From: Euptelea pleiosperma
Lineage: Eukaryota; Streptophyta; Magnoliopsida; Ranunculales; Eupteleaceae
NCBI GenBank assembly: GCA_035048495.1
Contig: CM068548.1
Coordinates: forward strand, 11,025,464-11,089,463
Reading direction: 5' to 3'
DNA: 64,000 nt
The translations under genes and the position numbers were made by a program. The notes below the pieces were generated by a model that saw nothing but the letters and a program-made list of their open reading frames with translations, made no database searches and had not been told where the DNA came from. How positions within the stretch are numbered: position 1 is the first letter of the stretch; each line of letters opens with the position of its first letter. This document shows, piece by piece, positions 32,815 through 46,660 of the stretch.

Positions 32815-33065
32815 TCCCTCAAATTTGCATGTAGAGTGTGCCTAACCTCAGGAATGTTTGGCCAACACCTTGGTGGACCTATACACCAAATATCAGCATG
32901 ATTGGTGATTTCTACTTTTTCATCATGGGCTTGGAACCAACCATATGTCTGTTAATAAAGCCCATAATGAAAAAGTGCCCCATTGAGTGGCTAGAAATCA
33001 CTAATCGTGCTTATTTTTGTTGTGTACGTCGGCCATGGATTAAGGGGTCAACGGATCAATTTTGT
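32815..33065. repeat. Palindromic MITE family copy
   Basis: Arms GAATGTTTGGCCAACACC...AAATATCAGCATGATTGGTG and the inverted CACTAATCGTGCTTATTTTTG. The ends are decayed. Confidence 0.55.
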
Positions 33066-33079
33066 TCCCATTGGACCAT

Positions 33080-33370
33080 TTTTAGAGGATGCTGACCGTA
33101 TGGATGTTTGGCTAATCCCTAAGTGGACCTACAAACCAAAAATCAGCCAGATTAGTGACTTATAGGCGTTGGATTGGAATTATTTTCATGGCTTGACTCT
33201 AACCGTGGGAATTTGAGCATTATTGACCATTATTTGAGGTACAAAGATCCAAAGGTTTAAAATCACTAATCAAGCTGAGTCTTGGTTCGTCGGTCCACCT
33301 AGGGATTGGAAAAACATCCATACGGTCCGTCCTCTAAGAGTATTCCACGTGGCTCATATTACGCCCCTGT
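33080..33370. mobile_element. Palindromic MITE family copy
   Basis: GACCGTATGGATGTTTGGCT at 33095 pairs with AAAACATCCATACGGTC at about 33308-33324. CCACGTGGCTCATATTACG closes the right arm. Confidence 0.68.
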
Positions 33371-33537
33371 CATCGGCCTCGATGACAGGACCCTTGTCGT
33401 TGCAGGTAACTATCAACTGCCACGTAACTATCACGTGTGAAAACCTTGTCGTTGCAGGGTTTGAAGTCAGTCCTGCCACCCTAGAGGACAGCGCCTCAAG
33501 GAGTTATTCAATTTCAAACTTCAAAGATCAAAAGAAT

Positions 33538-33887
33538 GAGTAAAATATAGCTGACCGGGTCAATCACTAACCGCCTACAATATGAGCCACGTGGCACATT
33601 TTAAGGACACTGACCGTATGGATGTTTGTCCAATCCCTAGGTGGACCTACATACAACCGTATTGGAGTCATTTTCACGGGTTGTTTTAAACGTGAGAATT
33701 TGAGCATTATTGACCATTATTTGGGGTACAAGATCGAAAGGTTTGAAATCACTAATCAGGCTGATTTTTGGTTTGTAGGTCCACCTAGGGATTGGCCAAA
33801 CATCCATACGGTCAGCATCCTCTAAGAATGTGCCCGTAGCTCATATTGTGGGTGGTCACGGATTGGCCGGTCAGCCAAGTTTTACAC
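33538..33887. mobile_element. Palindromic MITE, 350 bp, upstream of RHD3
   Basis: The ends are GAGTAAAATATAGCTGACC and GGTCAGCCAAGTTTTACAC. The arms carry ATGAGCCACGTGGC (left) and GTAGCTCATATTGTG (right, G-box lost), and GACCGTATGGATGTTTG with its complement. It ends about 390 bp before the RHD3 start codon. Confidence 0.78.
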
Positions 33888-34012
33888 AGAGAATATACTA
33901 TAGAATGAAAGGGATTTTTCAGAAAAGGACAGGTGGACGGTTGGTGGGTCCCATATGAAGTCGGTGCACTGGTGGAGGGCACATCTCTCTAAGCTCATCA
34001 TCTTCACCGTAA

Positions 34013-34025
34013 CCGTATATATACG
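34013..34025 (+). promoter_or_regulatory. Possible TATA box of RHD3
   Basis: GTATATATACG lies about 255 bp before the start codon, leaving room for a 5' leader of about 220 bases with no intron before the ATG. Placement is by position only. Confidence 0.3.
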
Positions 34026-34277
34026 AAATAAATACGGAACATTATACGTATTTTTTACATACATACTTGTTATCTTTTTTTTTGTAATTTTTTTTTACAG
34101 AGCAGTCGCCAATACTTTAAGAAAGTAAGGAGGCTGATGCCTATGTTAGATGACTTAGATCCGTCATCTTCTCTCCTGCTAATCGATCCTCCGTTCAAAG
34201 ATTTTGGAGGTCCATCCCCATCTGAGCTTTAGATCTCTTCGTCCTCATTCGGTCTACCCGACGATTTGTCTTACACG

Positions 34278-37200
34278 ATGGGTACATCTCCAACTTCTCC
34301 TTCTTTGATCCCAAATTCGTCTTTTCATTGTTTTCTGGCGCAAATTTTACTTTGATTTGTGATGTTCGTTCATGCTCAGGATGTTTTTTTTTTAAATAAT
34401 CAGATAATAATTAGATGATTTATGATCTGGGTTTCGTTGTTTTTATTGTTATACTGGGTAATTAGACCTTTTATTTCTGATGGTGGCTAAAGAGATTCTG
34501 TAAAAGCAGTGTATTATGAGTTTTGGGTTCTCTCTGAACTGATTTATAGTATTAATTTGTGTCTAAAGATCGAAATTTTATCGTTCGAACAATACCCAGA
34601 TGAGAATTTTTGATGGGTAATCCTGTGTCTATGATCGATTTTCCCCCTTTTTGTGTCTGTTAGATAGAGATAGAGAGGCAGAAGGAGAGATTGTGTTGCA
34701 CGTACACCTTTCTTCAGTGAAGCGGGTTCCTTAATAAATTTGGTACCGTTGCTGAATTGGAGGTTATCAGAGTAGGTCTCTGATGAACTCCATTCAATAA
34801 TGGAGAGATCAGTAAGGGCTTGAAAATAATGAATTAAGGATAGCATTTTTAGCATAGCGGATTGTCAAGGATGGCACACAATTCATCCTCCGGTTGAATT
34901 CTTAGGGTTTTATGTACTTCGAAAATTGTTGATCTATAATTAACTTAGTATATCTGAACTTCTAGAAATCGTGGAATATGTTTCTTCACTAATATGATTA
35001 TTTCTTTTCACAGAGAAGGGCGATCAATGTTGCTCTACCCAACTCATTGATGGAGACGGTTCATTTAATGTCACTGGACTAGACAGTTTTTCAAAGGGAG
35101 TGAAGCTGGGTGAATGTGGACTTTCCTATGCAGTGGTCTCCATCATGGGTCCCCAAAGTAGTGGTATGCATTGCTACTTCTCTAAACTTACCAAATTTGA
35201 GGGGTTTTGGTAATCATATACAGGAACTTGTTGTTCATTTTATCAGAACACCTTTTTTTTTTTTTTCCAGTTATTGGTTGAGCACTGACTTTCTTTTGTT
35301 ATCTATCAAAATGCTTGTATTGCCAAACGTGCTCCATAGTTTTTTGTTTTGTTGATTATTATTTGTTGAATATTTTCTTTCACTAAAATGCCTTTCATGG
35401 CCACTACAGAATTTCAATCAGTGATTCTGAAAGTTCTTGACAATTTTAGTGCATAATGAACTTTGGTAGCAAGTGATAACATCTGTTTGTTTGATTTCTT
35501 ATATCATGTTAATCTGGAACAGTTTTTTGCTCTAGTTGTTGTTCTATTATTCCTATGTTTTGCCTTGTTAACATATCGTGCCCAATGTACACATGTGAAA
35601 ATGGAATGCATAAAAAAAAAGTTGAATCATGTCTTCTGTGATTTGGGCAGGGAAGAGCACCCTTTTAAACCATCTATTCGGTACCAACTTTCGAGAGATG
35701 GATGCTTTTAAGGGGAGGCAAGTTCTCTTATTGTCACTTTCTAACTTTTGTCATCCTTCAACATATTTGGTTATGCTTGATCTTTAGAAAGATGACATAA
35801 TACATCTTTTTCAGGTCTCAAACTACTAAAGGCATTTGGATGGCAAACTGTGCTGGAATCGAACCTTGCACTCTTGTCATGGATTTGGAGGGTACCGATG
35901 GAAGAGAGCGAGGAGAGGTATCTTTGCAAGTCCTTATTCATTTATTTTTCAATCATCTGTAATGTTATTGTGCATAAATCACCTCACTAAATACTTTTGA
36001 TTAGCATATCTTGTTGGTGAATTATTTTTAGTCATTGCCCATCATCGACTCATTGTCTAGAATATGTAAGAAATGCTTCAGCATTTATATTCCACTTGAA
36101 GAAGTTCAGGCCTGTTAAGAACCATAGTGAAAACAAATTCATGCTTTTGTGTTCATGTATGATAAACATTCTTTTTGTAGTTTGTAAGAATTGTAAGCTG
36201 CAGGCCTTTTTAGTTTACAGTTCTTGAAGTTATGTTTCTTTGAAATGCCCACATGGTATCAATGTTCCAATAACTAACCCTCTCTATCTGAGACTTTTAT
36301 GATGCTTAATTTATTTTAATAATGCAAAACCTTTTACATTGTTGGAATGGGAAGGGCTATATTTACTATATATGGTTCCTAAGGATCTAATAATTAACTT
36401 TGTTCTTTCAGTAGCTGTTGTATAACACACTATTTTTGTCTTTCTGTTGGAATTAAAGTTGCATCATTGAATAAATATATCCATGCTTCTTGCTCCTTAT
36501 CTAATGTTCCTGTATTATTTCCAGGATGATACTGCATTTGAGAAGCAGAGTGCCCTTTTTGCTCTCGCGGTATCAGATATAGTCCTCATAAACATGTAAG
36601 CTCTCTCTTTTTCATAAATTCTTCTTCATATTCTACAGATCAGATTGTTATCCTGTCAATTTCAGGCGAGGTGCCTTCTTAGAGTTTCCATGGGTAGATT
36701 TGAAATTGTTTTCATTTTAGGTGGTGTCATGATATTGGCCGTGAGCAGGCTGCAAATAAGCCTCTTCTAAAGACTGTATTCCAGGTATTTCTGAGTATAT
36801 GCCTTGTGCAAGCAGTTATTATATCTGCATTGTTTTGATGGTTCACCCTTTTGGTGGTATTTCTATAACAGGTCATGATGCGGTTGTTCAGTCCACGTAA
36901 AACAACTTTGTTGTTTGTCATACGTGATAAAACAAGGGTGCATTTCCTAGCTTCTATCCTATTTTTTTGAGTAGTACTAGCTTGAGAAAATCTGTTTTTA
37001 TTTTTTCCATCAACTACTGATTGCCTCTTACTTTATCTGTACCTTTTCTTCTTATTTGTATGCAGACACCACTGGAAAATTTGGAACCTGTTCTGAGGGA
37101 AGATATTCAGAAGGTACAACAAGTGCTTCCTTGGTATTGAAGTGTCAATTATAATGGTTGTGTCTTACCTTATATGCTAATATTTTTGTGTGTAGATATG

Positions 37201-40200
37201 GGATAATGTTCCTAAACCACAAGCCCACAAGGAAACCCCACTGAGCGAATTTTTTAATGTAAGATATTATGACCACCCAACAGAAGCTTAGATGTGTCTC
37301 TTTCTTTCATCACTCATAGATGCTTAAGCAGCAATGATATCATGTGTTATTTCTGTTTAACGCCCAGGTTGAAGTTACGGCTCTTTCAAGTTATGAAGAA
37401 AAGGAAGAGCAATTTAAAGAACAGGTATACAAGATGTGTATAGGATATCATTTAGTGAAGTATTCTATTTACTTGTATTATGGATAGTGAACCTTGAATT
37501 GCTTTGTAAATTTTGGCCTGCAATCTGTATTTTAGCGGACAACCCAGAGCTATCACTTGTTGGCTAAATGACCTGGTGACAATGAACTTCTTGATCGTTA
37601 ATTGTACTTTTTTTTGTCACAAATGAAGGTTGCTAGTTTAAGGCAGAGGTTCTTCCACTCTATTGCTCCTGGTGGACTTGCGGGAGATCGACGGGCTGTA
37701 GTTCCTGCATCAGGATTTTCTTTTAGTGCACAACAGATCTGGAAAATTATTAAGGAGAACAAGGATCTCGACCTTCCTGCCCACAAGGTGATGATGTGAA
37801 TAATCTCTCAGTTGGAAGCCACCATTAAAAGATGCAGATCTGACTTTTATGTTATTTACCATCTTGTTTATAGGTTATGGTTGCCACAGTACGTTGTGAA
37901 GAAATTACTCATGAAAAGTTTGCTCATTTAACTGAAGATGAGGTACTAGGTGTTTGTCATTGATTGTTTCTCATTTTCAATGTATTTCTAATTGCGAAGA
38001 TTGATAACATGACCTTCAAATTTCTTTGAAACTATTACAGGAATGGTGTCAGTTGGAAGAGGCTGTACAATCTGGTCCAGTTCCGGGCTTTGGAAAGAAG
38101 CTCAGCTCAATACTCGAGACGTGTCTATCGGGGTGAGCATTCTCGTACGATTTAACCTCAAAATTGATTTATGCGCAGTTTTTTTTTTCCGACCTTGTGA
38201 TACTTAAGCTTGATGGTTGCTACCTGTAAGCATTCAACAATTCACCAGCTTAATTTTCATGAGGTTAAATTATTCAGGATTTATTTGTCATACTTCTATA
38301 TGTTAACATAAGTTCTAATGGACTAAGGCTTCTTTCTTCTTTGGGTCAGTGTGCTTTATTTGCAGGCTAACTATTTTAATTTTCAAGTATGTTGACACAG
38401 TATTGTTTCATTCAGGAGTTTTCCAAATCTCTAGTCTCTTACTGTATAAGGCTTCATTAAAAATCTCATTTTTAATAGCGTCTTTTCTGTTGTCCCTTGT
38501 TTCTTGGTTATTTAGTTCACATCAGTCATACCTTTATTATGGCTTTCTTCACAGAATGGCATGGTGTGGACTTACGCTACTTTCATTGTTGCACTCAGCA
38601 TTCAAATTTTATCAAGAAAACTATAACTTATAATCCCACATATATATCACTGGGAAAGGAAAGTTTGGAACGGATTAGAAATTGAAGTCGGTCTAAAGAA
38701 TCTAGTTATTCCTTTTCCTTGGGTATGAACAACAGGAAGAAAGGGAAGTGGTGAGAGGCCCTCAGGGAGTGAGGCCATAAGGATTAGCAACTGTTAGGGG
38801 CCCCATAACGATGTTGTTCTCTTGGGGGCCTTCTTGCGTATTCTTGATGAGCCAGCATTTTTATATAGATGTAGGAGGATTTGCTTGGGTAGTAAGAAGC
38901 CCCTTTGACATATCTTGATATATTTCGAATACCAAGTAATCATATAATATCCCTAGTGATTTTTATCTCTTTTTTAATATTCAGGACTAGTAACCGACTT
39001 CTATATATATAAACTTGATTGATATTATAATCAAATTTTTGAATGATTCCAAGAATCTTTGTTGGTTGGCATCTTTTATATGATCATAGGAGCATCTCTC
39101 TCGTAGTCTCGTGGTTGTTATTTATATATCTATTACAAATTTTGAATTGTTGAGTTTATTCTTTTCTTTGTAGGTATGATGCGGAAGCTATTTATTTTGA
39201 TGAAAGTGTCAGGATTGCAAAGCGGCAGCAGTTGGAAGCTAAAGTTCTACATGTATAGCCTCTCTTCTAGAATGAAGGAGTTCTGTTCCATTTTCAATTG
39301 ATGAATAACAATATCATTTCCTTAATTGTTGCAAATTATCTGTGAGGCCTTTGGATGTAAAATGGGTAGCAAATTTTCCCCATATTCAATTTTAGGAGTT
39401 GAAGAGAATTAAAAATAATAAATTTTGTAGATGAACGACTGGTATTTCTTGAGTTCGGCAGTACATGGAGTGAACACCCATAAATGTCACTTGTTGAACA
39501 AAATGTGAAGGTCCTTACCCTGGAAGTATTCAGATTGAAACACTTCTTATGTACAAATGTGGTAGGTGTCTGTGCCTGATCAGACATTTGGATTATGGTT
39601 TATGCATTTCTTCGTAACATAGTAAGGATTGGCATGCATGCATTTTTTTTTTCTTATTATCTAAGCAAGGAAATGAATTATTCTATGGTAGGATGTAGAA
39701 AAATTGTGTCATTTCCTAATAGCCCTTTTATTGTTTGTTTATGTCATTGATAGCAATGCTAGTCTCTGATTGTTTTGCAATTCGGTTGAGTAGAACAATT
39801 TGGATGAGTTTTGGGTATAGAGTCCAAACCCTGATTTATATAAAACTAGGAATTACATTGTTTTTTTTTCAATAACTTGCTGATTTGAATTTGTAACCAA
39901 ATGTATGAGTGTATTAACATTGGGTATTGTAATTTCTCTTGATTTACAATGTTTGTTAGTAAGAAAATTTTCAATTTATTTTTTCTTCTCATTGCATATC
40001 TTTTGTTGAATTGTATAGCTAGTCCAACCCGCTTACCATTCCATGTTGGGACATCTACGATCTGGAGCTCTAGATAATTTCAAGGAAGCGTTTGATAAGG
40101 CTCTGAATAGAGGGGAAGGATTTGCTAAAGCTGCTCATGATTGCACTCAATCTTTCATATCAGTATTTGATCAAGGATGTGCAGGTATAATATAAATTTC

Positions 40201-43200
40201 CAATTCTGTTGGTCATTTTTTTTTTTTTTTGTATGTTTGTATGCACAATATCATGTTTTTCTCATGATGTGTTTCTGCTTTCTTATCCTGCTTTAATAAC
40301 AGCTCATACTGAACTAAAGTCTCATCATCTGTTATTTCAACAAATATACAGTATATCAGAAATGAAATATCATCTGCTACTTTGCTTTTCCTTTCCTTCT
40401 GTGATAATTGAATCTTTCATTAACAAATCAGAATCCTGTAATTCAAGGTAATAGTCCTTATGGGTTAATCTTGCTAATTATAGAACAGAATTAATTATCA
40501 CTTTTAATTTTTTTCCTATCATCAACCTTACGTCTGTATGTGCTGCATCCATAAGGAATACACAGAACCATCACAGATAAAGTAAGGAAAAATTATTCAT
40601 ACTAGTATACATGTAAAATTACTAAAAAGCTACACAAAGTGCTACAAACGCAACCTCTGAAAATGTGAGCTGTCAACTTCTATTTTTCACATTGAATTGA
40701 ACCTGGTTTTCATCCAACTGTCATTTGATCAATTCCATGGAGATGGGGACATACAGAAATATGGAGATTGTGGAAAAAGAAAAGAAGAGAGAAAACAGCC
40801 TAACATGGCAATAATTTTGATGTTTATCCTTCTTCCACAAATGCAAAATCTATAACTAATGCTGGAAAAGTGAAGCAAAATGTACCAACTAAGGTGTTGT
40901 ACAGATTGTACAATGTGTCATGAAGCTGTCTTCAATGTTTGAGGATGAGAAAAGTTTTCATTCCTTTGAGCATGCAAAAAACTATTTGCTGCATAATATT
41001 AAAGGATGGACTTATTGCTACACATGAGAAATAAGTACAGTATTACGGTATGAATTGTATGACTTTACAAATTCCAAGATTGCATTCTCCCAGGCACGAC
41101 TTATAATTTTCAGAAAGTGCTATGGTACATTTTGTTTCAAAGGAATCTCAGAAATTCCAATGCGTTCTTTTGCCCTAATTTCTCTTAAAGATTTGTGTAT
41201 TATGCTGATATTATTAAGGTGACAGATGTGGCTATCAGACAAGCAAACTGGGACCCATCTAAAGTTCGGGATAAGCTTCGGCGTGATGTAGATGCACATA
41301 TTGCTTCAGTCCGTGCTGCCAAACTGTCTGAACTCACTGCCCTATATGAGGTACGGGGACATGGGGTTCCTTCTCCTGGGATTGGTAACATCTTCTCATG
41401 ATAGGGTTTTGTAAGTCCTACATATTCATGGTTGTTGGGTTCCACTTCCAGTAATATATAAAAGTGGTATCCATTTGTTTCTTTGCAAATTAAATTGTCA
41501 TTATGAACACTTAATCAGTGGTGATTAAGTATATTCGGTATGACCGCAGGGAAAACTGAATAAGTCACTATCAGAACCCGTGGAAGCTCTTCTAGATGCA
41601 GCTAGCAATGAAACCTGGCCGGCCATAAGAAAACTTCTTCGGCGTGAGACGGAATCAGCTGTCTCTGGGTTTGCTGGTGCACTCTCTAGCTTTGACATTA
41701 ACCAAGAAACCATGGATGACATGCTTGCAAGCCTAGAGGAGTACGCAAGAAGTGTGGTTGAAACAAAGGCAAGAGAAGAAGCTGGAAGGGTCCTGATCCG
41801 TATGAAGGACAGGTAGTGAATCCTGGCATTATTTGTATATTGAGCCCTTTCTGATTTATCTAATGGGATGAACTATATATTTTTTTACAGGTTTTCAACA
41901 TTTTTTAGCCATGATTCTGACTCAATGCCAAGGGTTTGGACTGGGAAGGAAGACATCCGAGCAATCACAAAAACTGCTCGCTCTGCAGTATGTCGCAACT
42001 TAATTATATTAATAGTTGAATTTTCAGTTTTATTGCATGTCAAAACCCTAAAGATCTTACTCTTTTACTTTTCAGTCCTTGAAGTTGCTCTCTGTAATGG
42101 TTGCTCTTCGGTTGGATGACGATGTTGATAGCATTGAGAATACTCTCTCACTTGCTCTAGTGGATACCACAAATAGTGGTGTTGCTAACAGGAGCATCAC
42201 ATCATTTGACCCACTGGCTTCAAGCACATGGGAAGAGGTGATCATTTGTAGCTACTGAAATTCATTCTTATTCGAGTTTTAAGTCTATAATGCTTATATC
42301 CTGCCATTCGTCAGATTTATATGTTTTATTAAAAGGTGACATTTATTAAAAAAGAATAGGTGGGGGCCCTTTGGGAGGAATTGCCTAATATTCATATGAT
42401 CCTAACAGCGCACTATTCAAACCTAGTTTTAACTCATCGCCGAGGAAGGGGAAGTTTCTTTCTTATGCATATGGGGTGTAATCCAACCAATATTGAAGTC
42501 GGAGGGGGAGATAATCTATTTCTTGTAATAGTGATAGGAATCACCAAATATTACTAGATATTCCAAATGATTGTATGGTTATCTTGTTCTTGACAATATG
42601 TTTCAAAGTCTCGTTCTGTCTCGGTTGAGTATGGTATCAACACAATTCATTGGGGTATGTATCATCTTGTACCAGAAGCCTAATTTAAACCTTATTTTTA
42701 TTGTATCTGGATTTTTAATACCACATATAAAAGATTGACAACATATATTTAATTTATTTACGCGTTAAAAATAATTTAATGTAATCTATATTCATATATT
42801 TGCATATAGAAATTTATCATTTTTTTCAATGTCTTGCTCCATCATCTCACCAAGATGCTGATTGAGACCTAGATTACAAACCTTGTTTGTCAATGCCTCT
42901 TAATTTCTTAAATTTCCTGGATCATTATATGAAGCATGGTTTCGATATACCCTTAACCTCAGGAGTCTAATATGGTAAATCAACTAAAACCTCTCAAAAC
43001 TACTATTTGTCTAGTCTTTTATTTTCAAACATGTTTAATATTTTAACTCCTAATCCTATAAATGATATATAACCTGGGAATCACATAAGAATCCTGTAAA
43101 TGTTCATGAGAGAATGATGTATGAATGCATCTGTTTTTGTAAATCCAAATGTTCACATTGAAAGCTACCTGTATTAAGATGCCTATATTTGGACCAGAAG

Positions 43201-45196
43201 CTTCCATAGAGGACTTCCTGCTTTGCTTTATAAGGTGTTCTGTGAAGAGCTTATTCTATTAACTGTTATGCGCACAATTAGCTTATGCTGGATATTGCTT
43301 CCCAGGTTCCTGCCACGAAAACTTTGATTACACCTGTCCAATGTAAATCTTTGTGGAGACAATTCAAGGTAGAGACTGAGTACAGTGTCACTCAGGCTAT
43401 TGCTGCTCAGGTATTCTCTCAAACATATCATGATCTGAACATTATTTTCCCTGTTTTGTTTGTTTCTCAAAATTATGCATGCCAACATGGGATGACTATT
43501 GCTTTTTCTTGCTGTAGTTGTTTTTGTTTTGGGTTATTATAATCATAGATTAACATTAAAAAGTTGTTCGTTTTCACAAGATTTTCACAATATCAGTGAT
43601 TTTAATGACATTGTTTCCTTCTATGTGTTGCGATGTTTCTTATAGGATTAGTCTATTTAAAGTTTGAATTGTTGCGCGAGATGCATTTGAACTGTTCCCT
43701 TGTGAAGATTCCCTTCTATGGGATGTAATATTCTTATAGGGATTAGTCTTCTACATGTTGACTAGAATTTTCTGCAAATTAATCTGCCACTTGAGCAAAC
43801 GTTTTTTCATGTATTTTATAACTGTTGTTAAGCTATGGGTTGGGTAACCTGCTAACAACAGTAAAACTGTCAAGTAAATGCTCACCTGCTTAACAATGCT
43901 CATGTAAATATTTTGTGAAACTCTTACCGTCAAGGATGACTGATTGGATTTCATTCTTTTCTTTTCAATTTTTCAGGAAGCTAATAAGCGTAATAACAAC
44001 TGGTTACCACCTCCATGGGCAATTGTTGCTCTGATTGTCCTGGGATTCAATGAATTTATGACACTCCTAAGGTAGTTTATCACCATGTATTTGTTGAATT
44101 GAGACGAGTAGTGCAGAAGATTTCATAGAATTGCCTCTTCTCACACTGATCTTTGTTTACTTTGGCAATTTGCTTGACAGGAATCCTTTATATCTTGGTG
44201 TTATCTTTGTTGCTTTTCTACTGGTCAAAGCCCTATGGGTCCAGTTAGACATCTCGGGTGAATTTCGCAATGGCGCTGTGAGTGTTAAATTATTGAACAA
44301 TAGAACTATATATTCTCCCTTTTTCATTAAGGTCGTGTTTGTTTACTGAGAAAACAGTGTGCGATAACTAAACTTGCGTGACTTTGGTGCGTTTCCAAAT
44401 TGTGCAAGTTTTTTTGTTGAGTGTGAACTCAAAATCGTGCTGCCTTTAGGAAACCGTTTCTCACCCCTTATATGCACCGCATCATACACCGTGCTCACAT
44501 AACACATGGGACATTGATATATTGACACATGGCAAGGGGGGAGAGGGGGGGAGGGGCATAATATGTTGATCACATGACACATGGGTCCTACATATCGTGA
44601 ACTGCATAACATGTGGGGTCCACGTGTTGGTTGGGGGGGGGGCAACTTAGCATGTGGGACCCAGTTGATACTAGGGGCCCACACGAGTGTGCCGGTGTTT
44701 ATTTTATTGCATGGTGCTACAAGCTTCCATACATGTGCCTTGTACTATATTCTTAAAGCCAAAGTCATGCCATGTCCACTACTGTTCATTGTTCAACCAA
44801 ACTCTTCATGTAGATTTGCACAAGTTTGATGTGTCTAGTACTCAGTAAACAAACGCAGCTTAAGTTAAAAGAGTTTTATTAATTTTTCTTTCTTCATAAA
44901 GAGTTATGGACAGTCTGATTCTTGAGTTGTGTTCACACATGCAGCTTCCTGGGCTTCTCTCCTTGTCCACCAAGTTCCTTCCAACTGTGATGAATCTTCT
45001 AAAAAAACTAGCGGAGGAGGGCCAAAAGCCTACAGCAGCTGGTCCTCAAAGAAACTCTACACTAGAATCGAGTTTGGGGAATGGTGTTCGCTCTCATAGT
45101 GATTCAACATCAAGTGCATCATCTAATATAACATCATCAGAGAACGGAAATGAACACTCAAGTCCTTTACAGCAAAGACAAGGTGAAAAGATTTAA
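34278..45196 (+). CDS. RHD3: ROOT HAIR DEFECTIVE 3 family GTPase (SEY1/atlastin type), 817 residues
   Basis: Dynamin-like ER membrane GTPase that fuses ER tubules. Exons: 34278-34281, 35014-35163, 35651-35717, 35815-35917, 36525-36595, 36721-36784, 36872-36937, 37066-37113, 37196-37258, 37368-37424, 37629-37787, 37874-37942, 38041-38132, 39174-39252, 40019-40184, 41226-41350, 41550-41812, 41891-41987, 42076-42237, 43306-43410, 43977-44071, 44181-44277, 44945-45196; total 2,454 bp, in frame. P-loop GPQSSGKST at residues 47-55, switch threonines 77-78, DLEG 97-100, RD 171-172. Two hairpin membrane spans lie at about 684-701 and 705-722, after '[11 protein letters not shown]'. The serine-rich tail ends in 'RQGEKI'. 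Exon 1 codes only ATGG. Intron 3 has a GC donor (35718). By memory the sequence is nearer the Arabidopsis RHD3-like paralogues than RHD3 itself. Confidence 0.95.
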
Positions 45197-45500
45197 ACCG
45201 GCTAGTCTCATCGTTGGTCACGATCGATGCAGACCATGCAAGAGCAGCCTTCTGTTAGATGTCATTGTGTTGCTTGCTCTTTAGTGGGACGCTAGAGTGA
45301 TTGTATACATATGCTCCAATATGTTGACGGTAGTTATGATTGATTGGTGTTTGAGAAAAGGTTTTGAAGGCATTGATTTTGGTTTAGAAGCTTCATACTG
45401 GGGGCTGTGGTTTGATGGGCGAAGCCCCCCTTAAAATGGTTTCAATTTTTACTCTCCTGCTGATTGTTTGATTTGCTGAATGCAGATGCCAGGTAAGTTA
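45197..45500 (+). other. 3' UTR region of RHD3
   Basis: Non-coding sequence after the TAA. A small cassette TGCAGATGCCAGGTAAGT at 45482-45499 has both an acceptor and a donor and could be a 3'-UTR microexon. No clear poly(A) signal was chosen. Confidence 0.4.
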
Positions 45501-45664
45501 CAAGCCTCTTCTTAATCACAATTTTGAGTTTCCATTTAACTCGCTGGTTTGCCTTCTGTTTGTTTATGTACCTTCTGAGAATCATAAGATTGGGTGTAGA
45601 GATACTGATAATGTCATGATCTAATATTTTAGATTATATGATCAAGAAGTAAAATTGATGTAAC

Positions 45665-46315
45665 TTATCAGTCTTCCCCAAATCAAATCATCTTTCATTG
45701 CTAAAATGGCCCCACAATGTTTCAAATTTTAGTACATGGTCGGTGCTCACTTCTGATATGTCGCATAATATTGTTATCTTACATATTTAGTTTGAGATCG
45801 TCCGTGTTATCTATTTGGGTGAAAACAAAATTGAATGCATTATGACACCAATACAGATGTTACTACCTTAGTTGCAAGAAACTTATATCGTAGGTGCTGC
45901 TGCTGCTCCCCCTTCTCTGGAATCTCAATCATGCAGCCGCGCCTGCTTCCTAGAATAATTCAACTAAAACTTGTTTGCAACAGCTGTTTCTTTGCTCTGT
46001 ACCGAGTCCCCTGCTCCCGCCGTTACTAATCATCCTTCCAAGACAAAGCTCTCCATGACAAAATGTGAATCGTGTTTGCCTTTACTCTCTTAACTGTTTG
46101 CGCACACTACATGTTCGATATTAGCTGGGGTGCATAAACATGAAACCGTACCCCAGTTTGGTCTCATTGGAGAGCATTCTATGACTTAACGTACATGATT
46201 ATTTTGCTGGCCAAGTTAATGACAATCTAAAGACAGAAATAATGGGACATGATTGCATCAAATTAGCATTTATAGTTGTCCGCAAATTATCTGATGCAGT
46301 ATTCATTAGATGGTA
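45665..46315 (-). pseudogene. Decayed duplicate of the galactosyltransferase 3' end
   Basis: Several blocks match 48147-48780 in the same order: TTTCATTGCTAAAATGGCCC (with CCACAATG) near 45693 against TTTCATTGCTAAGATGGCCC at 48163; TAGCTGGGGTGCATAAACAT near 46122 against TAGCTGGATTGCATAAACCT at 48587; TGACAATCTAAAGACAGAA near 46220 against the same at 48690; and ATGCAGTATT near 46293 against 48767. Most of the last coding exon (48515-48603) is missing here. This is a partial tandem duplication that cannot code. Confidence 0.8.
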
Positions 46316-46660
46316 TATAAAATAGGGTCGTGATGTAACAAGGTATACCTCAAACTTTTTTGGCGCACGATTTTTGTTACCACTGCCATCTGGGCCCACT
46401 GACCGCATGGATGTTTAGCGCACCCCTTGGTAGACATTCATACCAAAAATCAGCTTGTTTGATGATTTTTAGCTGTTGGTTTTAGTACTCAAAAATTAAT
46501 GGTTTAATACAATGGCTAGAATCACGCCTTAAAAAGTACTAAAATATAATGGCTAGAGATTATCAATCAGGGTGATTTTTGGTGTGTATATACACGAAGG
46601 GGTGGGCTGAACATCCATGCTGTCAGTGGGCCAAGGTGGCAGTCGAAAGGTGCTCATTAG
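46316..46660. mobile_element. Palindromic MITE, GTCGTGATGTAACAAGGT subtype
   Basis: GGGTCGTGATGTAACAAGGT at 46324 is shared with 59936. ACTGACCGCATGGATGTTTA at 46398 pairs with GAACATCCATGCTGTCAGTG at 46608. Confidence 0.65.
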
